A stretch of 64,000 nt of DNA from Gnetum montanum (Eukaryota > Streptophyta > Gnetopsida > Gnetales > Gnetaceae), in contig MNCI01015613.1 in NCBI GenBank assembly GCA_015680685.1, forward strand, positions 1 to 64,000, read 5' to 3'. Positions 1-10,770 of the stretch are shown here, one piece after another. The stretch's first letter is position 1. Every line of letters starts with the position of its first letter. The notes under the pieces were generated by a model. It did no database searches, was not told the origin of the DNA, and saw only the letters and a program-made list of their open reading frames with translations. The position numbers and the translations under genes are program-made.

Positions 1-2107
1 GGAAACATTGGTAGAACTTTTCTCTCATACAAAATAAACCTAACAGGCCTAAATAATATTATGTTAATTGAATTACTAATTATGATGTAGGAATAAAGTA
101 CACAGGTTGGAAATTTTCTCTATTATATCAAATTATTGAGTTTTCAAATCTAGAATCTTACTACTAGGCCAATGCCTCATTATTTACACATGATGGTAAG
201 ATCATGTCATCTATCCTTGCATCTCTAATTTATAATAGGTCCTTATTACGAAGATATAATATTTTCACCTATACCTTCAATATCCTTCTGTTATGCTACA
301 TTATATAACATTTTCTTAATGAAGTTTAGGCATTAGGATTTAGAATTTAGGATTATGGAATTAGGGATTAGGGCTTAGGTTTTAGGGCTTATTGCTTAGG
401 GTTTTAAGAATTTTAGATGTATTCATTTGGTGTTTATGGTTTAGGATTTTAGGATTAGGTTCTAGGTTTTTACTATTTAGGATTTATAGATTTTAGGATT
501 TAGGGTTTAGGGTTTAAGGAATTAGAATTTAGGGTTTTGGTTTTAGAGTGTATAGGTTTTAGGGTTTAGAATTTAGTGTTTATGAATTTTTATGATTTAG
601 GGTTTATGATTTAGAGTTTATGTCTTTCTTGAATTTACAATTTAGGATTTTAAGGTTTCGAGTTTATCATTCTTAGGATTTAGGATTTTAGGATGTAGCC
701 TTTTAGGTTTAGGGTTTTAAAGGGTTTATGGTTCAGGATTTTAGGGTTTATTTTTTACATTTTAGGAATTTTTAGGAATTAGGATTTGTGATTTTTAAGG
801 TTTATGGTTTCATAATTTAGGATTTAGAGTTTACGATTTAGGGTTTAAGGTTTAGGGTTTTTAGGTTTTAATGTTTAGAATTTTTAGGATCTAGGGGTTT
901 TTAGGGTTAAGGGTTTCTAATTGTTTATGGTTTAAGGTTTAGTGATTTGGGGTTTAGAATTTAGATTTTAGGATTTTTATGTTTTGGTATTTAGGGTTTT
1001 AGGGTTCTTTAGGATTTAGGTTTTAGTGTTTGAAGATTTAGGATTATAGGATTTTTAGGGTTTAGGGTTAAGTGACTAGGATTTTTAGGGTTTAGTATTT
1101 ATGGTTTTTATGGTTTAGGGTTTAAGGTTTTTATAGTTTATGGTCTTTTAGGGTTTATGAAAGCTAATTTTAATGATTTCCTACTTTTCAAAACATTGAT
1201 GGAATCCATCTCTTAGCCTAGATAAACATAGAAGGCCTACATAATTTTATGTTATCTACATTACTAATGATAATATAGGAATCAAGTTCACATGATGAAC
1301 TTTTTTTCTATAATCTTACCACTAGGGTACTACCTCATTTTTTACAAATGATAGTAAGACCATGTTATCTATCCCTACATCTCTAATTAATAATAGGTTC
1401 TTATTATGAGAATAGAATTATCTTCATCTATGCCTGCAATATCATTTTGTCCTGTTGCATTATACAACATTTTCCCAATGGGGCTTTGGTTTAAATATTT
1501 AGGATATAGGATTCTTAAGGGTTTAGGGTTAGGATATTAGGGATTATTAATTTGGTATTATGGTTTAGTTGTTTAAGAGTTTAGAGGGTTTTAGAATTTC
1601 AGGGTTTACGGTGTATTGTTTTTAGGGTTTAAGGTTTTTTATGGTTTAAGGTTTTTAGGGTTTGGGGTTTAGTTTGTAGTATTTAGGATTTAGTTATTTC
1701 TAGAGTTTATGATTTTTAGGATTTAGGATTTTTTAGGATTTTAGGGTTTAGCATTTAGGAATTTTTGGATTTTAGTTTTATGGTTTTTTGCGATTTATTA
1801 TTTAGGGTATTTCAGGATTAGGAAAGCTAATTTATATGATTTCATAAACCTAAGAGGCCTACATAATTTTATGTTAACTAAATTACCAATGATGATATAA
1901 GAATCAAGTTCACAAGTTGCAATTTTGTTCTATGCTATCTAATTATAGAGTTTTCAAATGTAGAATCTTACTACTAAGCTAATGCCTCATTATTATTTAT
2001 ATATGATGGTAAGACCACATCATCTACCCCTACATATATAATTGATAATAGGTCCTTATTTTGAGAATAAAATTATCTTCATCTATGTCTTCAATATGCT
2101 TCCCGGC
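1..2107. repeat. Composite telomere-like satellite, left part
   Basis: Three copies of a roughly 320-bp AT-rich spacer (about 1-324, 1161-1485 and 1826-2107) alternate with two arrays of degenerate TTTAGGG (about 325-1160 and 1486-1825). The spacers share words such as AGGCCTACATAATTTTATGTT and ATGGTAAGA in the same order. The arrays contain exact TTTAGGGTTTAGGG stretches mixed with TTTAGGA, TTTATGG and TTTAAGG variants. TTTAGGG is the usual plant telomere repeat. The degeneracy and the regular spacers indicate an interstitial satellite rather than a chromosome end. The third spacer copy stops abruptly at 2107, where RE1 is inserted, and its continuation lies at 27353. Confidence 0.85.
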
Positions 2108-3624
2108 TATAGCAACAGAAAAATTCAGTTGCTAGAAAATTGAAGATTTCAACCACATACATCCTCAACCTTGAATCCCTAGGGCCTCCAAGAAAAAATA
2201 GGATTTAGGATGCCTTGGATGGTCTAGTAAACCACCCAAGTGCTTAGGGAGGTGCAAAAGAGGATTATAAAAGAATATAAAAATTGTAGCTCTAAAACCC
2301 AAAATGGATACAAATTGCACACAAAATGAAGCTATAAAATTTATTATTTGAATAAAGAATAAGTTCAATGATGTATACAAAAGTGCCCATAGGAGAGCAA
2401 AAGGGGGCTTCACTTGGATGAGGGTTCCAAGTCTATTGGAAAAGATAAAATTTTCTCCACGATCTAGATTCTTAGCTACTCCTAATTTTTTTGGACCTCC
2501 TTTGCTCCTATTCAAGATCTACAACTTTGGTTATTGTTGTGGTTAAGAAATGCGAAGGATTTGGATAGCCAAGATGCTCCATGTTGCGATTTGGAGATCC
2601 CAGGAGGTAACATTGATGCTCTCCAAGTTCACAAATCCCAAGGGAAGGATTAACAATGGTTACAGGGCTATAATGGTTCTATGATGGTAGGCCTAAAGAA
2701 GTTGCATTTCTACTAGGAAACAAGAGCTCTTAGATGCCAAAAATGCAAAAACTACAAAGTGTCTACAACTATCAAAAGTGTAGACTCTTGAAATGGTGTG
2801 AGAGTTTGGATTCTATATGTCTTTATCCATGATTTGGGTTGCAAATTTGTTGCAAACAGCTAATAAATTGGACTAAAAATTACTACAAAGTTTTGCCATG
2901 TTTAAAGGGGATGGTGTCATGTTCAAAGGGGATCATGCCAAAAATCCAATGGGTTTTCATATATGGAAATTTTTATAACCCCCTGGCCATTCCATTTACC
3001 AAAAATAGTAATGGGGATGCACCTTCCATGTTGGCTTCACCCTTTTAACATTGGGTCTTCAACCTTCCACACTCACTTTGTAGGATCCTTGTTAGAGTTT
3101 ATGTCAAAATCTTGGCCATATTACTTCTACACTAGCGAGAAGGTATCAACATTGAGGGAGGATGAGAGATCAACATTGGGGCTGAAGGTAAATCCCTCTA
3201 GGCTAAGTTACCCCCTCTCTACACTAGTGGTGGGTGAGATCCACCCCTACACTCCTCTACATTGGCTTTAATGCTTATACACTGGAAGTAGGTGACCCAC
3301 ACCCCTCCAAGTTGAGTTACCCATCTACAAGAGTTTTCCAACATAGAAAAGTGTATATACTACATAAAACCCATCACGTTTCCACTTTTAGCATCCCAAA
3401 AGACATTTTTAAACCCCCCCTTCCCAAGCTCAAATATAAATACTATGTGACTCTTTTCACATGGGAAATAGGGCTTTGGCCACCTATGAGGTATTTCTTG
3501 GTCCCAAAAGTATGAAATATGTGAGATTTCCTTTTATGGGTTACAATCTTTACATTTATAATGAATTTTTGCCTTGGGTTTCATGGGATGGGGTTTTACA
3601 ACATGAAAATTTGGTGGTGTTTCA
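2108..3624 (-). repeat. RE1 3' LTR (1517 bp)
   Basis: Read on the minus strand it begins TGAAACACCACC at 3624 and ends GTTGCTATA at 2108, where the expected terminal CA has decayed to TA. It aligns along its length with 25842-27347, for example around the shared GGTCTAGTAAACC / GGTCCAGTAGATT words and the GGTGGTGTTTCA end. A purine-rich tract (complement of TTAGCCCCTCTTTTTT, 3625-3640) lies just outside, as expected of the polypurine primer next to a 3' LTR. The three small plus-strand open frames inside (2839-3515) have no support beyond length. Confidence 0.82.
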
Positions 3625-3640
3625 TTAGCCCCTCTTTTTT

Positions 3641-4593
3641 GGTGTCTAAAGGATTGACTCGAGAGGCATCAACAAAGAATAAAAAACACACTATAGGTCT
3701 ACCACTAATGTTCCCTCTTTGTGCTTGATCTAGCTATGTTGAACCATGCCAAAGAGTGCTTATGTGATGATGGGATAGGGCTATGATGAGATGATAGTAA
3801 TGGTCATTAGAAATATGTTCATAGAATCTAACAGTGCATTCCAAGTGTTTTCATAATGGCTACAGCATGACATTGACATATTTTAAAGTGTTGATCACTC
3901 GAGAAATTCGTTTGAGGATCCAATCACTTTGCTCCAAGATATCTTTGGCCACTGGGCTTTAAGGATTTACTAGCTATATGGCTCTTTGACAATTTACTCT
4001 CCCCAGCCCCCTCCCCCCTTTTTTCTATGGGGTGAAACATTCATTGTATCCCATTACTAGGGCTGATTTGATATAGTTTTCTCATTGAATGAGTGGTGTT
4101 ACACTCAACAGACTTGGTTTTCCCACTAAAAAAAATGTGTCATACATGATGGACTTAATGGTTTTTCCACTGAATGAGCTATGTTACATTCAAGTGGACT
4201 TGAGGATGGAGCATGATGAAGAGATATCACATGGCCATAGTGCATGAGTGGCAAACATAGTTCAACATTATTTTCCAAGGTATTGAAGGTCATAATCAAG
4301 CTATGAGGTTGGGCTCAAGAAGTTGTGCTAGATGGAGGGAAATGGTGCAAGCACTCTTGACCAAACAAGACAAACTCACTAAATCTTATACATTGAGGTC
4401 ATATATTGGCTTGCTACTATAATGAATTACATCCTTGCAATGGCTTCAAGCTTCATCCTACAAACACAACTCCAAGAGGATAAGAAAACCAATAAAATAG
4501 AGAATGTTATAACATTACAATGCATACAAGCCATAGAGAATGATAAAACAAAGCTACCCAGGTTACCAAGGGTGTGGTAGGCCATGGTACTAG
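3641..4593. other. RE1 internal 3' region, no coding signal
   Basis: Noncoding internal sequence of RE1 next to its 3' LTR. The first part (about 3650-3700) matches the corresponding part of RE6 at 61210-61260, including GAGAGG/ATGCCAACAAAGAATA-type words. I see no retroviral domain on either strand. Confidence 0.6.
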
Positions 4594-4740
4594 TTTAAGG
4601 GCCTAGTAGGATGTGGTGCCAGTTTAAGGTCATAGTGGACTGTGATATTAGTTTAAGGCCTCCACAAGCTGTATTACTAATTTAAGGTCTCAATAGGCTT
4701 TATTGCTGGTTTAAGACCTCAATAAGCCATGGTAATGCTT
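4594..4740. repeat. Five 29-30-bp tandem repeats in RE1
   Basis: Units begin TTTAAGG and read approximately TTTAAGGTCnnAnnAGnC followed by a variable TGGTGCCAG-like end. Several units have a short inverted pair (GGTC...GACC type). The same unit occurs at 5370-5430 and 8997-9120 in RE1 and at 62557-62801 in RE6, so it is a family-specific module of the 3' noncoding region. Confidence 0.75.
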
Positions 4741-5369
4741 CTTTGTAATGCAAAATATGTTATGCAATCTTACCTGTTATAGATCATCAAAGTTGTCAAC
4801 AGCAGTCATTCATTGCAAGTTGTCAATAATGATAAACAACACTACAAGCAAACATGTGAGCATTAAATATAATTGGGGCTATATGATGGGCTTTAATATT
4901 ACATAGCATGGGTTTGATGAGATCATGAGTAGGCTTAAGTTCTGGCGAGGAGCTTGGTTTGACATGTTTTCTCCTAATCATTATTTCTTATATGGGAATT
5001 TCAACTAACGGACCTTTCATGATGTTTTTGGTTTAAAGGTTAATGGTCATTGGGCTACGTCAAGGTGTTATGATTATATAGTGCAATGGTTTCAAGGCTT
5101 AAGGTTTGATTTGATAACATCATTAGAGGGATTTACTTAAGATTTAAAGCTAGTCAAGTTTTCTTTTCCATTCACCTAGCTTCATCCTACATGACAACAT
5201 AAGCACATCAAGTAGCACCTATGTAATATTGTAAAAATGCATTAATAATAATACTTAAACTGGGTCTAAACAAATTAAATCAATGCCAAAATAGGTTAAC
5301 GCATGATCAATGGAGGTCAAGAAGGAAACTATAAGGTTAAACATGATCAACTATGGTTATACTTTGCCA

Positions 5370-5430
5370 ATTTTAGGCCATAGCAAGCCATGTTGCCAAT
5401 TTAAGGCCTTGGCAGGCCATAATTACATGG
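5370..5430. repeat. Two further 30-bp repeat units in RE1
   Basis: Two adjacent units (TTTTAGGCCATAGCAAGCC and TTTAAGGCCTTGGCAGGCC) of the same 30-bp family as 4594-4740. The sequence between the two blocks (4741-5369), and on to about 5795, is anonymous noncoding RE1 sequence. Confidence 0.6.
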
Positions 5431-5799
5431 TGTTAAATGCTGGTAAGAACGGTCAAACCGCATCAACCTGATACCAACAAAAGGCTAAACAAAGGTTAAA
5501 TGTCATTAATAAAGATTATAAGGAAGAGAATAAGGTGGATATGATGAGACTATAGTTATGTAGGTTCCATATAATGGACAAGAATGTCAACAATGAAAAA
5601 CAATGACAAAAATAAGTTGAAATACCATGAAATAAGGTCAAATCAAGTGAAATGGAATGCATGTTATAAACATTAACTAATTCTAGTCAAACAAGATTAT
5701 ATTTTGTTAGTTTTAAGCCTTATTAGGCCATGGTTTAAGGTTACGAAGGTCATATGCTAGTTTGGGCATTAATCAAGGTTGTTTCTAGGCTATTTGGGC

Positions 5800-8700
5800 C
5801 TAAAAATCAAGGGTTTTAAGGATTCCATGCTGGGCCCGCCTTGTTTCCACACTGGCCAACATGGAAGAGGTGTCCCCTAGCATGGAGGAAACATCCAAAG
5901 GATTGTTAGGGCTTATTTTGGCTAGTTTTTTACTCCTAATGGCTTGTATGTTAGTGTAGTTAACTAGGGAAGCAAATATGCTATCTTTGACACCTATTTC
6001 AACCTCTAGGATACCTCTTTTGAGCCTAAAAATCTTCCATGCTAGTTCCATGCTAGTCAATGTGGAGTCCAAGGAAATCATTTTGCATGACATCCATAGA
6101 TCGAACTTAGTGTTTTGGAATCTTCCCAAGGTAGTGCAAGGCCAAATCTATTAAAATTGATCATTTTGAGGGTTAAGAAAGGTTGAAAGACATGTCTTAA
6201 GGTCATACCCTCTTTTCTCCATTCTAGCTAGCATGGATGGGGGGGCTCAGCATGGATGATTCAAATCCAGACTAGAATAGGATTAAACAAGGTTGCATGG
6301 GCAACTGGAACCAAGATCTGGCAATTGTGCATCCCCTAGTTATATTTTGAGACTATTTGGGCTAGTTTAATGGTTAAAGTAAGTTTGAAGTGGTCTCCAC
6401 ACTAGATCCATGCTAACCAACATGGAGCCAGTGTGAAGCAAAAGTGGGACACTTGCTTTTTGATCTTAGGGTGGTCTAGAGAGAAAATTAATAGGTTTTT
6501 AAGTCCCCAAGGCTACAAACTATGATTTCTCAAGTTTTTGATCAATTTTAGTCATGTTTGAAGACTGTTTAAGGCCATACATGGTTACACGCCCTTTGAT
6601 CCATGTGAGGAAGGTGATTGTTCCAGTGTGGAGGATGGGATTTGAGGATCAAAATGAGGTCAAACAAGTATAATCTTAAGGCTATGAAGTCTTAGGTTTT
6701 CTCAATGTAGTTTCTTAGTCTCCTAGAGTGTCAATTTGTTGTCTTAGGAAAAAAGGCAACTCTTCCATGCTAGCCACCATGGAAGAATGCGTTTCCAGCA
6801 TGGAAGAATAATAGATCTCAAATCTAAATGAATTTAAACAATAATAAACCATGCATGTGTGCTCTTAGGATTTTTGGTGTCAAGGGTTAGGGTTTAGGAT
6901 CAAAATCAATCATTTGAAAGGGTTTTTCAGTGGTTTTATGGCTTACCTCCTTAGTTCCATGCTAGCTAGTGTGGAACTAGCTAGCAAGATCAACAGGGAT
7001 CAAGTTTTGGCTATGTTTGATTCATTTCTTAAGCTTTGAAGGATCTAGAGGGTGTTAACAAGGTTCTATGGTGCATGCAAGATTATTTAATGATATTTTG
7101 ATATGTTTATGAGCCAGAAATGAGCCCTCCTCTTAGTCTCCATGTTGGCTCCGAGTTGGCTAACATGGAACCAATTAAGAAGACTAGAGGGAATCAATTT
7201 CTAGCTATTTTAGATTAATTTTTCTTATGCATGTGTAGTTCCAAGGTTTCTAGTATTGATAGTCAAGGGCTAAGATCAAAATTTGCTAATTTCAAGGGCT
7301 TTCCAATTATTTTTTGGCTTATCCCCTTCTAGGAATACCTTCGAGGGTTGATTTTTTATTGTTTTTGATCAATTTTGGTTGTGCATGTTCTCTTTTAGGA
7401 TTTCTAGAGCTAATGGTCAAGACCTAGGGTCAAAGTTTTGTAATTTTAAGGGTCTCTTAATGGTTTTTGAGGCTTACCCCTCTGGCTCCATGCTGAACAA
7501 CATGGAACCAATGTGGAAGACCTTATGGGATTCATTTATGGATATTTTGGGCTATATTTTCAAAGTCTAGTAGTTCCCAAATGTGTGGATAAGATTATAT
7601 AGTAAGTACAAGGTCATTTCATGTTATTTTAATGCATCGATGATCCCCTATGAACCTTCCTAGCTTCATCCACATTAGCTCCATGCTAGTCAGCATGGAA
7701 TAGGGGGTGCTCAGTGTGGAAGCCAAGAAAATAAAAAAAATCATTTCTAACAAGTTTAAGCTCATCAAGCCTTTGGGAAAGTTGGGTTGTTGATAGAAGT
7801 TATTTTGAAGGTCAGTTTTCGTATTTTTGGCTATCTTCCCCTCCATCCAATTTGGCTTCACACTAGTTATCATGGAGAAGGTACCATTGTGGAACAACTT
7901 GGATTCAAGTTTTGGACCACTTTCAATAAGTTTTGACATGGTTCCAAAGCTATCAAGGTTGTAAGGGGTTGAGGGTCATGATTTAGTGTCAAAATAGATT
8001 GATTTGTAGGCTCCTAGGTTTCCATGCAATCATCCCTTCCTTTCTCCACACTAGGGAGGGTGGCCCTAATGTGAAAGGAAGGGCATGATGGATTTTTTCC
8101 ATTTTTGACAAGTTTTGTAGCATTTGAAGGTTCAACAAGACTCTAATAGGGTTTGGAGGTTACTAGGGTCAGTCATTAGGCTATTTCTAGCTATAAAGAA
8201 GGTTATATTGCATATTCCTAGGGCATCCACACTAGCCCCATGCTAGAGAGCATGGACAAGAGGGATCTGCCAATGAGGAGAACCTTCAAGGATTGAAATC
8301 AACTTGAACTTCTAATAATGTCTACTACTGGAGGTCAAGGGGAAGCATAAAGGCTATTGAGGTGAAATTTATGGTTACTTAGAGCTTCAAAAAGGATTTT
8401 ATGTCATACCAATAAGCCTCCACAATGGCTCCATGCTAGGCACCATGGAGGGAAGGTTCCCTACCATGAAAAATGGTATGTGTGCATATTTAACTTATTC
8501 TAAGGTGAAATTAGGCTACCAAGGAGTATTAAAGTAAAAAAATGTTAACTAGACAACCAATTTTGGTTATTTGAAGTTACCCCCATCCATTTACACTAGC
8601 TCCATGTTGGCCAATGTCAAGGGAACCTTCCTTAGCATGGATCAACCAAATCTAAAAGTTCTAAACACTTTTGACTAGGTTAGGTAAGGTTTCAAGGCTA

Positions 8701-8850
8701 CCAAGAGTGACTGGAGGGGATCTAGATCAAGTGGGCTCAATCTAGGGATTAGACCTAGGATTGATGGGTATTGGGAAATAAGGATGGATGTTACCCCTCT
8801 TGGTCTACATTGGGCTCCACATTGGGCTATGTTACCTTAATATGGATGCC
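5800..8850. repeat. Degenerate tandem array of about 185-bp units with a hairpin core
   Basis: About 16 copies of a motif close to TCCATGCTAGCCAACATGGA recur near 5826, 6036, 6225, 6400, 6590, 6765, 6955, 7137, 7487, 7670, 7855, 8045, 8230, 8425, 8593 and 8805. The spacing is 168-212 bp, with one double step where a copy has decayed. The core is an imperfect inverted repeat (CCATG...CATGG). Between cores the units share a diverged filler. Units differ too much to be a young satellite. The open frames inside (5800-6129, 7379-7570, 7619-7939) carry no recognisable domain and are best read as by-products of the repeat. Confidence 0.75.
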
Positions 8851-8996
8851 CAAAATAGTAAGGTTTTTTTGAGATCTATCCCCTTTTTGGAGCCCAAGGC
8901 TTAATGAGATAGGTCATTGCTACTAAAAATGGTAAGGGGAGTTAGGTTTTATGGTTGTGGTTGATGCTTGGAACCCATTCTAAGGCTTATTTGAAT

Positions 8997-9120
8997 GCTA
9001 GGATTAGGCCTTGGTAGGCCATAGTGCTAGTTTTAGGTCTTAGAGGGCCATAGGTTGATCATTTTAGGCATTCATGGGCCATAATTTTACCAATTTTAGG
9101 CCTTATTGGGTCATGCTGCC
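8997..9120. repeat. Three to four 30-bp repeat units next to the RE1 protease
   Basis: Units such as TTTTAGGTCTTAGAGGGCCA and TTTTAGGCCTTATTGGGTCA belong to the same module as 4594-4740. Here the module lies about 200 bp from the protease stop, whereas in RE6 it lies about 230 bp beyond the integrase stop. RE1 therefore lacks the polymerase block exactly where RE6 has it. Confidence 0.65.
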
Positions 9121-9314
9121 ATACCTACCTAGCAAGTATGGGCTACTGTTCAAAGGGTGAATAAGGATAACATAAACCATGAAACATAGTATAAGTCTGC
9201 AAAGGTGAATAAGTTTCCATTAGCAAAGAAAGGGATAATACATCTATAATGCATTTGTTGCTTGACCTTTGATAGATCAAAGGGTTTTCTTTCCACAATC
9301 ACACTCTCATCATG

Positions 9315-9860
9315 CTACTTCTTTATAGTGGTAATTAATAGGCATCTTTGTTGACTGCCTTGTGTTGTAGATTTGATATTATTTGCATCATTTTTTCTCT
9401 CATTGTGATTGGCCTCATTAATTTTGATTTGGTATATCAAGTGAATCTCCTGATGTATAAGAGATGAAACTGCATTAAGCTTAGTCAACCATGACCTTCC
9501 TAGGATCAAGTTGAAACCTAGTGTCTCTTCAACCACTAGGAAATTGATGAATGTGAAAAATTTCTCACCAGCTATGAAATCTTGAGTGATGTAACTTCAC
9601 ACTACCACTCGAGAGCCATTAAAAGACTTAAGTGCTAAGGTGGTAATCACTTTGATGTTCTTGGTTATGTCAAACTTGTCAACAATGGAGTATGGTACAA
9701 CATTTGTCATCATCTCATCATCCACATAAACACAGTAAACCCTATATTTACCAACATGTATGGTGATAAGGAGAGGAGCAAATAGTACTTCTCTATTTAA
9801 AGAGTCAATTTTCACTTCACTATCATGAAAATTGAGCATTGGTTGATGCTCGTTTTCCAT
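9315..9860 (-). pseudogene. RE1 retroviral-type aspartic protease, broken
   Basis: The minus-strand frame is continuous over about 180 codons except for one TGA at 9597-9599, probably a decayed CGA. The N-terminal half has the catalytic-loop region, seen as V-D-D-E-M-M-T-N-V-V where plant gypsy proteases have a D-(S/T/L)-G type loop, so the active site looks altered. The C-terminal half has the conserved flap and end pattern F-N-L-I-L-G-R-S-W-L followed by an H-Q-E-I-H-L stretch, typical of the protease of Tat-like plant gypsy elements. In such elements the protease releases gag and pol products. It is separated from gag by the RE2 insertion, and no polymerase follows it. Identification as a protease is firm; the exact lineage is inference. 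Confidence 0.75.
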
Positions 9861-10017
9861 AAGAGAAGTTCAATGATAGAATAGATCGATTCTTTCTTGG
9901 TTGGCATGTCTCTACTTAAAAGGATGGAGGTTAACACTTGAGCTAGTGCATTCCTATATGCAGGAGAGGTCATGACCAAGTCATACAAGTTTGCTAATGT
10001 GTTCTTTTATTTTAGGG

Positions 10018-10022
10018 ATCAT
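10018..10022. repeat. RE2 target-site duplication, left copy (ATCAT)
   Basis: ATCAT precedes the left LTR and recurs at 22216-22220 directly after the right LTR. Five base pairs is the length made by Ty3/gypsy integrases. Confidence 0.9.
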
Positions 10023-10531
10023 TGTAACATCTCATCCCTTGTTAAGGATGGAAACAATTATAAACATTGTAATTAACCTTCAAATGAAGGGGCACCTCGT
10101 TCTGAGGAGTTACAATTATTCATGTATCCCTCGGGAAAGGGTTTGACCTATGTCATTTAAGGCCATGGTTAGAGGTCATGCCATGCATGGAGTTGTAGAG
10201 CTGAGAGAGGCAAGTAATAGGAGCTAGATGAAGCAAGATAAGAAGGAACTAATCACCCCTTTGGTAGGACAACCTAACCATGGTGGTAGTGCCAAATTGC
10301 CTCTAAGGCTTAAGTTGCATGGGAAGATAACCCAAAGGATGTTATAGTACTCTCTTCCATTAATAAAATCTTTCCATTTTCCTCATTTCATTCTTTAGAA
10401 CCAATTATTTAATTACCAATTAATTAATTTATTAAATATTTATAATATTTATAGTATATTATCTAAGAAAACGATGAATGCAATAAATTAAGATATCATA
10501 TTTTTACAACATCTGGGAATGGTATGTCACA
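10023..10531 (+). repeat. RE2 5' LTR
   Basis: 509 bp, TG...CA ends, ungapped alignment with 21707-22215. It carries AATAAAATC near 10365, a plausible polyadenylation context, and an AT-rich 3' quarter. No clean TATA box was identified. Confidence 0.9.
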
Positions 10532-10533
10532 TT

Positions 10534-10545
10534 TGGTATTAAAGA
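10534..10545 (+). other. RE2 primer-binding site, initiator-Met type
   Basis: TGGTATTAAAGA begins two bases after the LTR end and matches the usual plant initiator-methionine primer site TGGTATCAGAGC except at three positions, two of which are C-to-T and G-to-A changes as seen throughout the window. Confidence 0.7.
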
Positions 10546-10770
10546 AAATCATGATTCAGGAATCAAAGTGGAAGAAAAACCTTATTTTATTATTATTGTT
10601 ATTATAGAACACAAGTACATCTAATAAAAATTAAAAAATGGAAGAAAATATTATTTTATTTTATTTTGTGACAAAGGAGGAGCAAGAGGAAGTACATCTA
10701 AGTAGGATATAGAAAAGGAAGAATAGGGGAAAGAGGCAGAATGGGAAAGATGTAAAGAAAATAATTGTGA

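Noticed and set aside
1-1160. True chromosome end
   Set aside because: Arrays are degenerate, alternate with spacers and are followed by ordinary chromosomal sequence on both sides.
5800-7939. Minus- and plus-strand frames of about 100 codons in RE1 as genes
   Set aside because: They follow the 185-bp repeat period and no conserved domain is visible.
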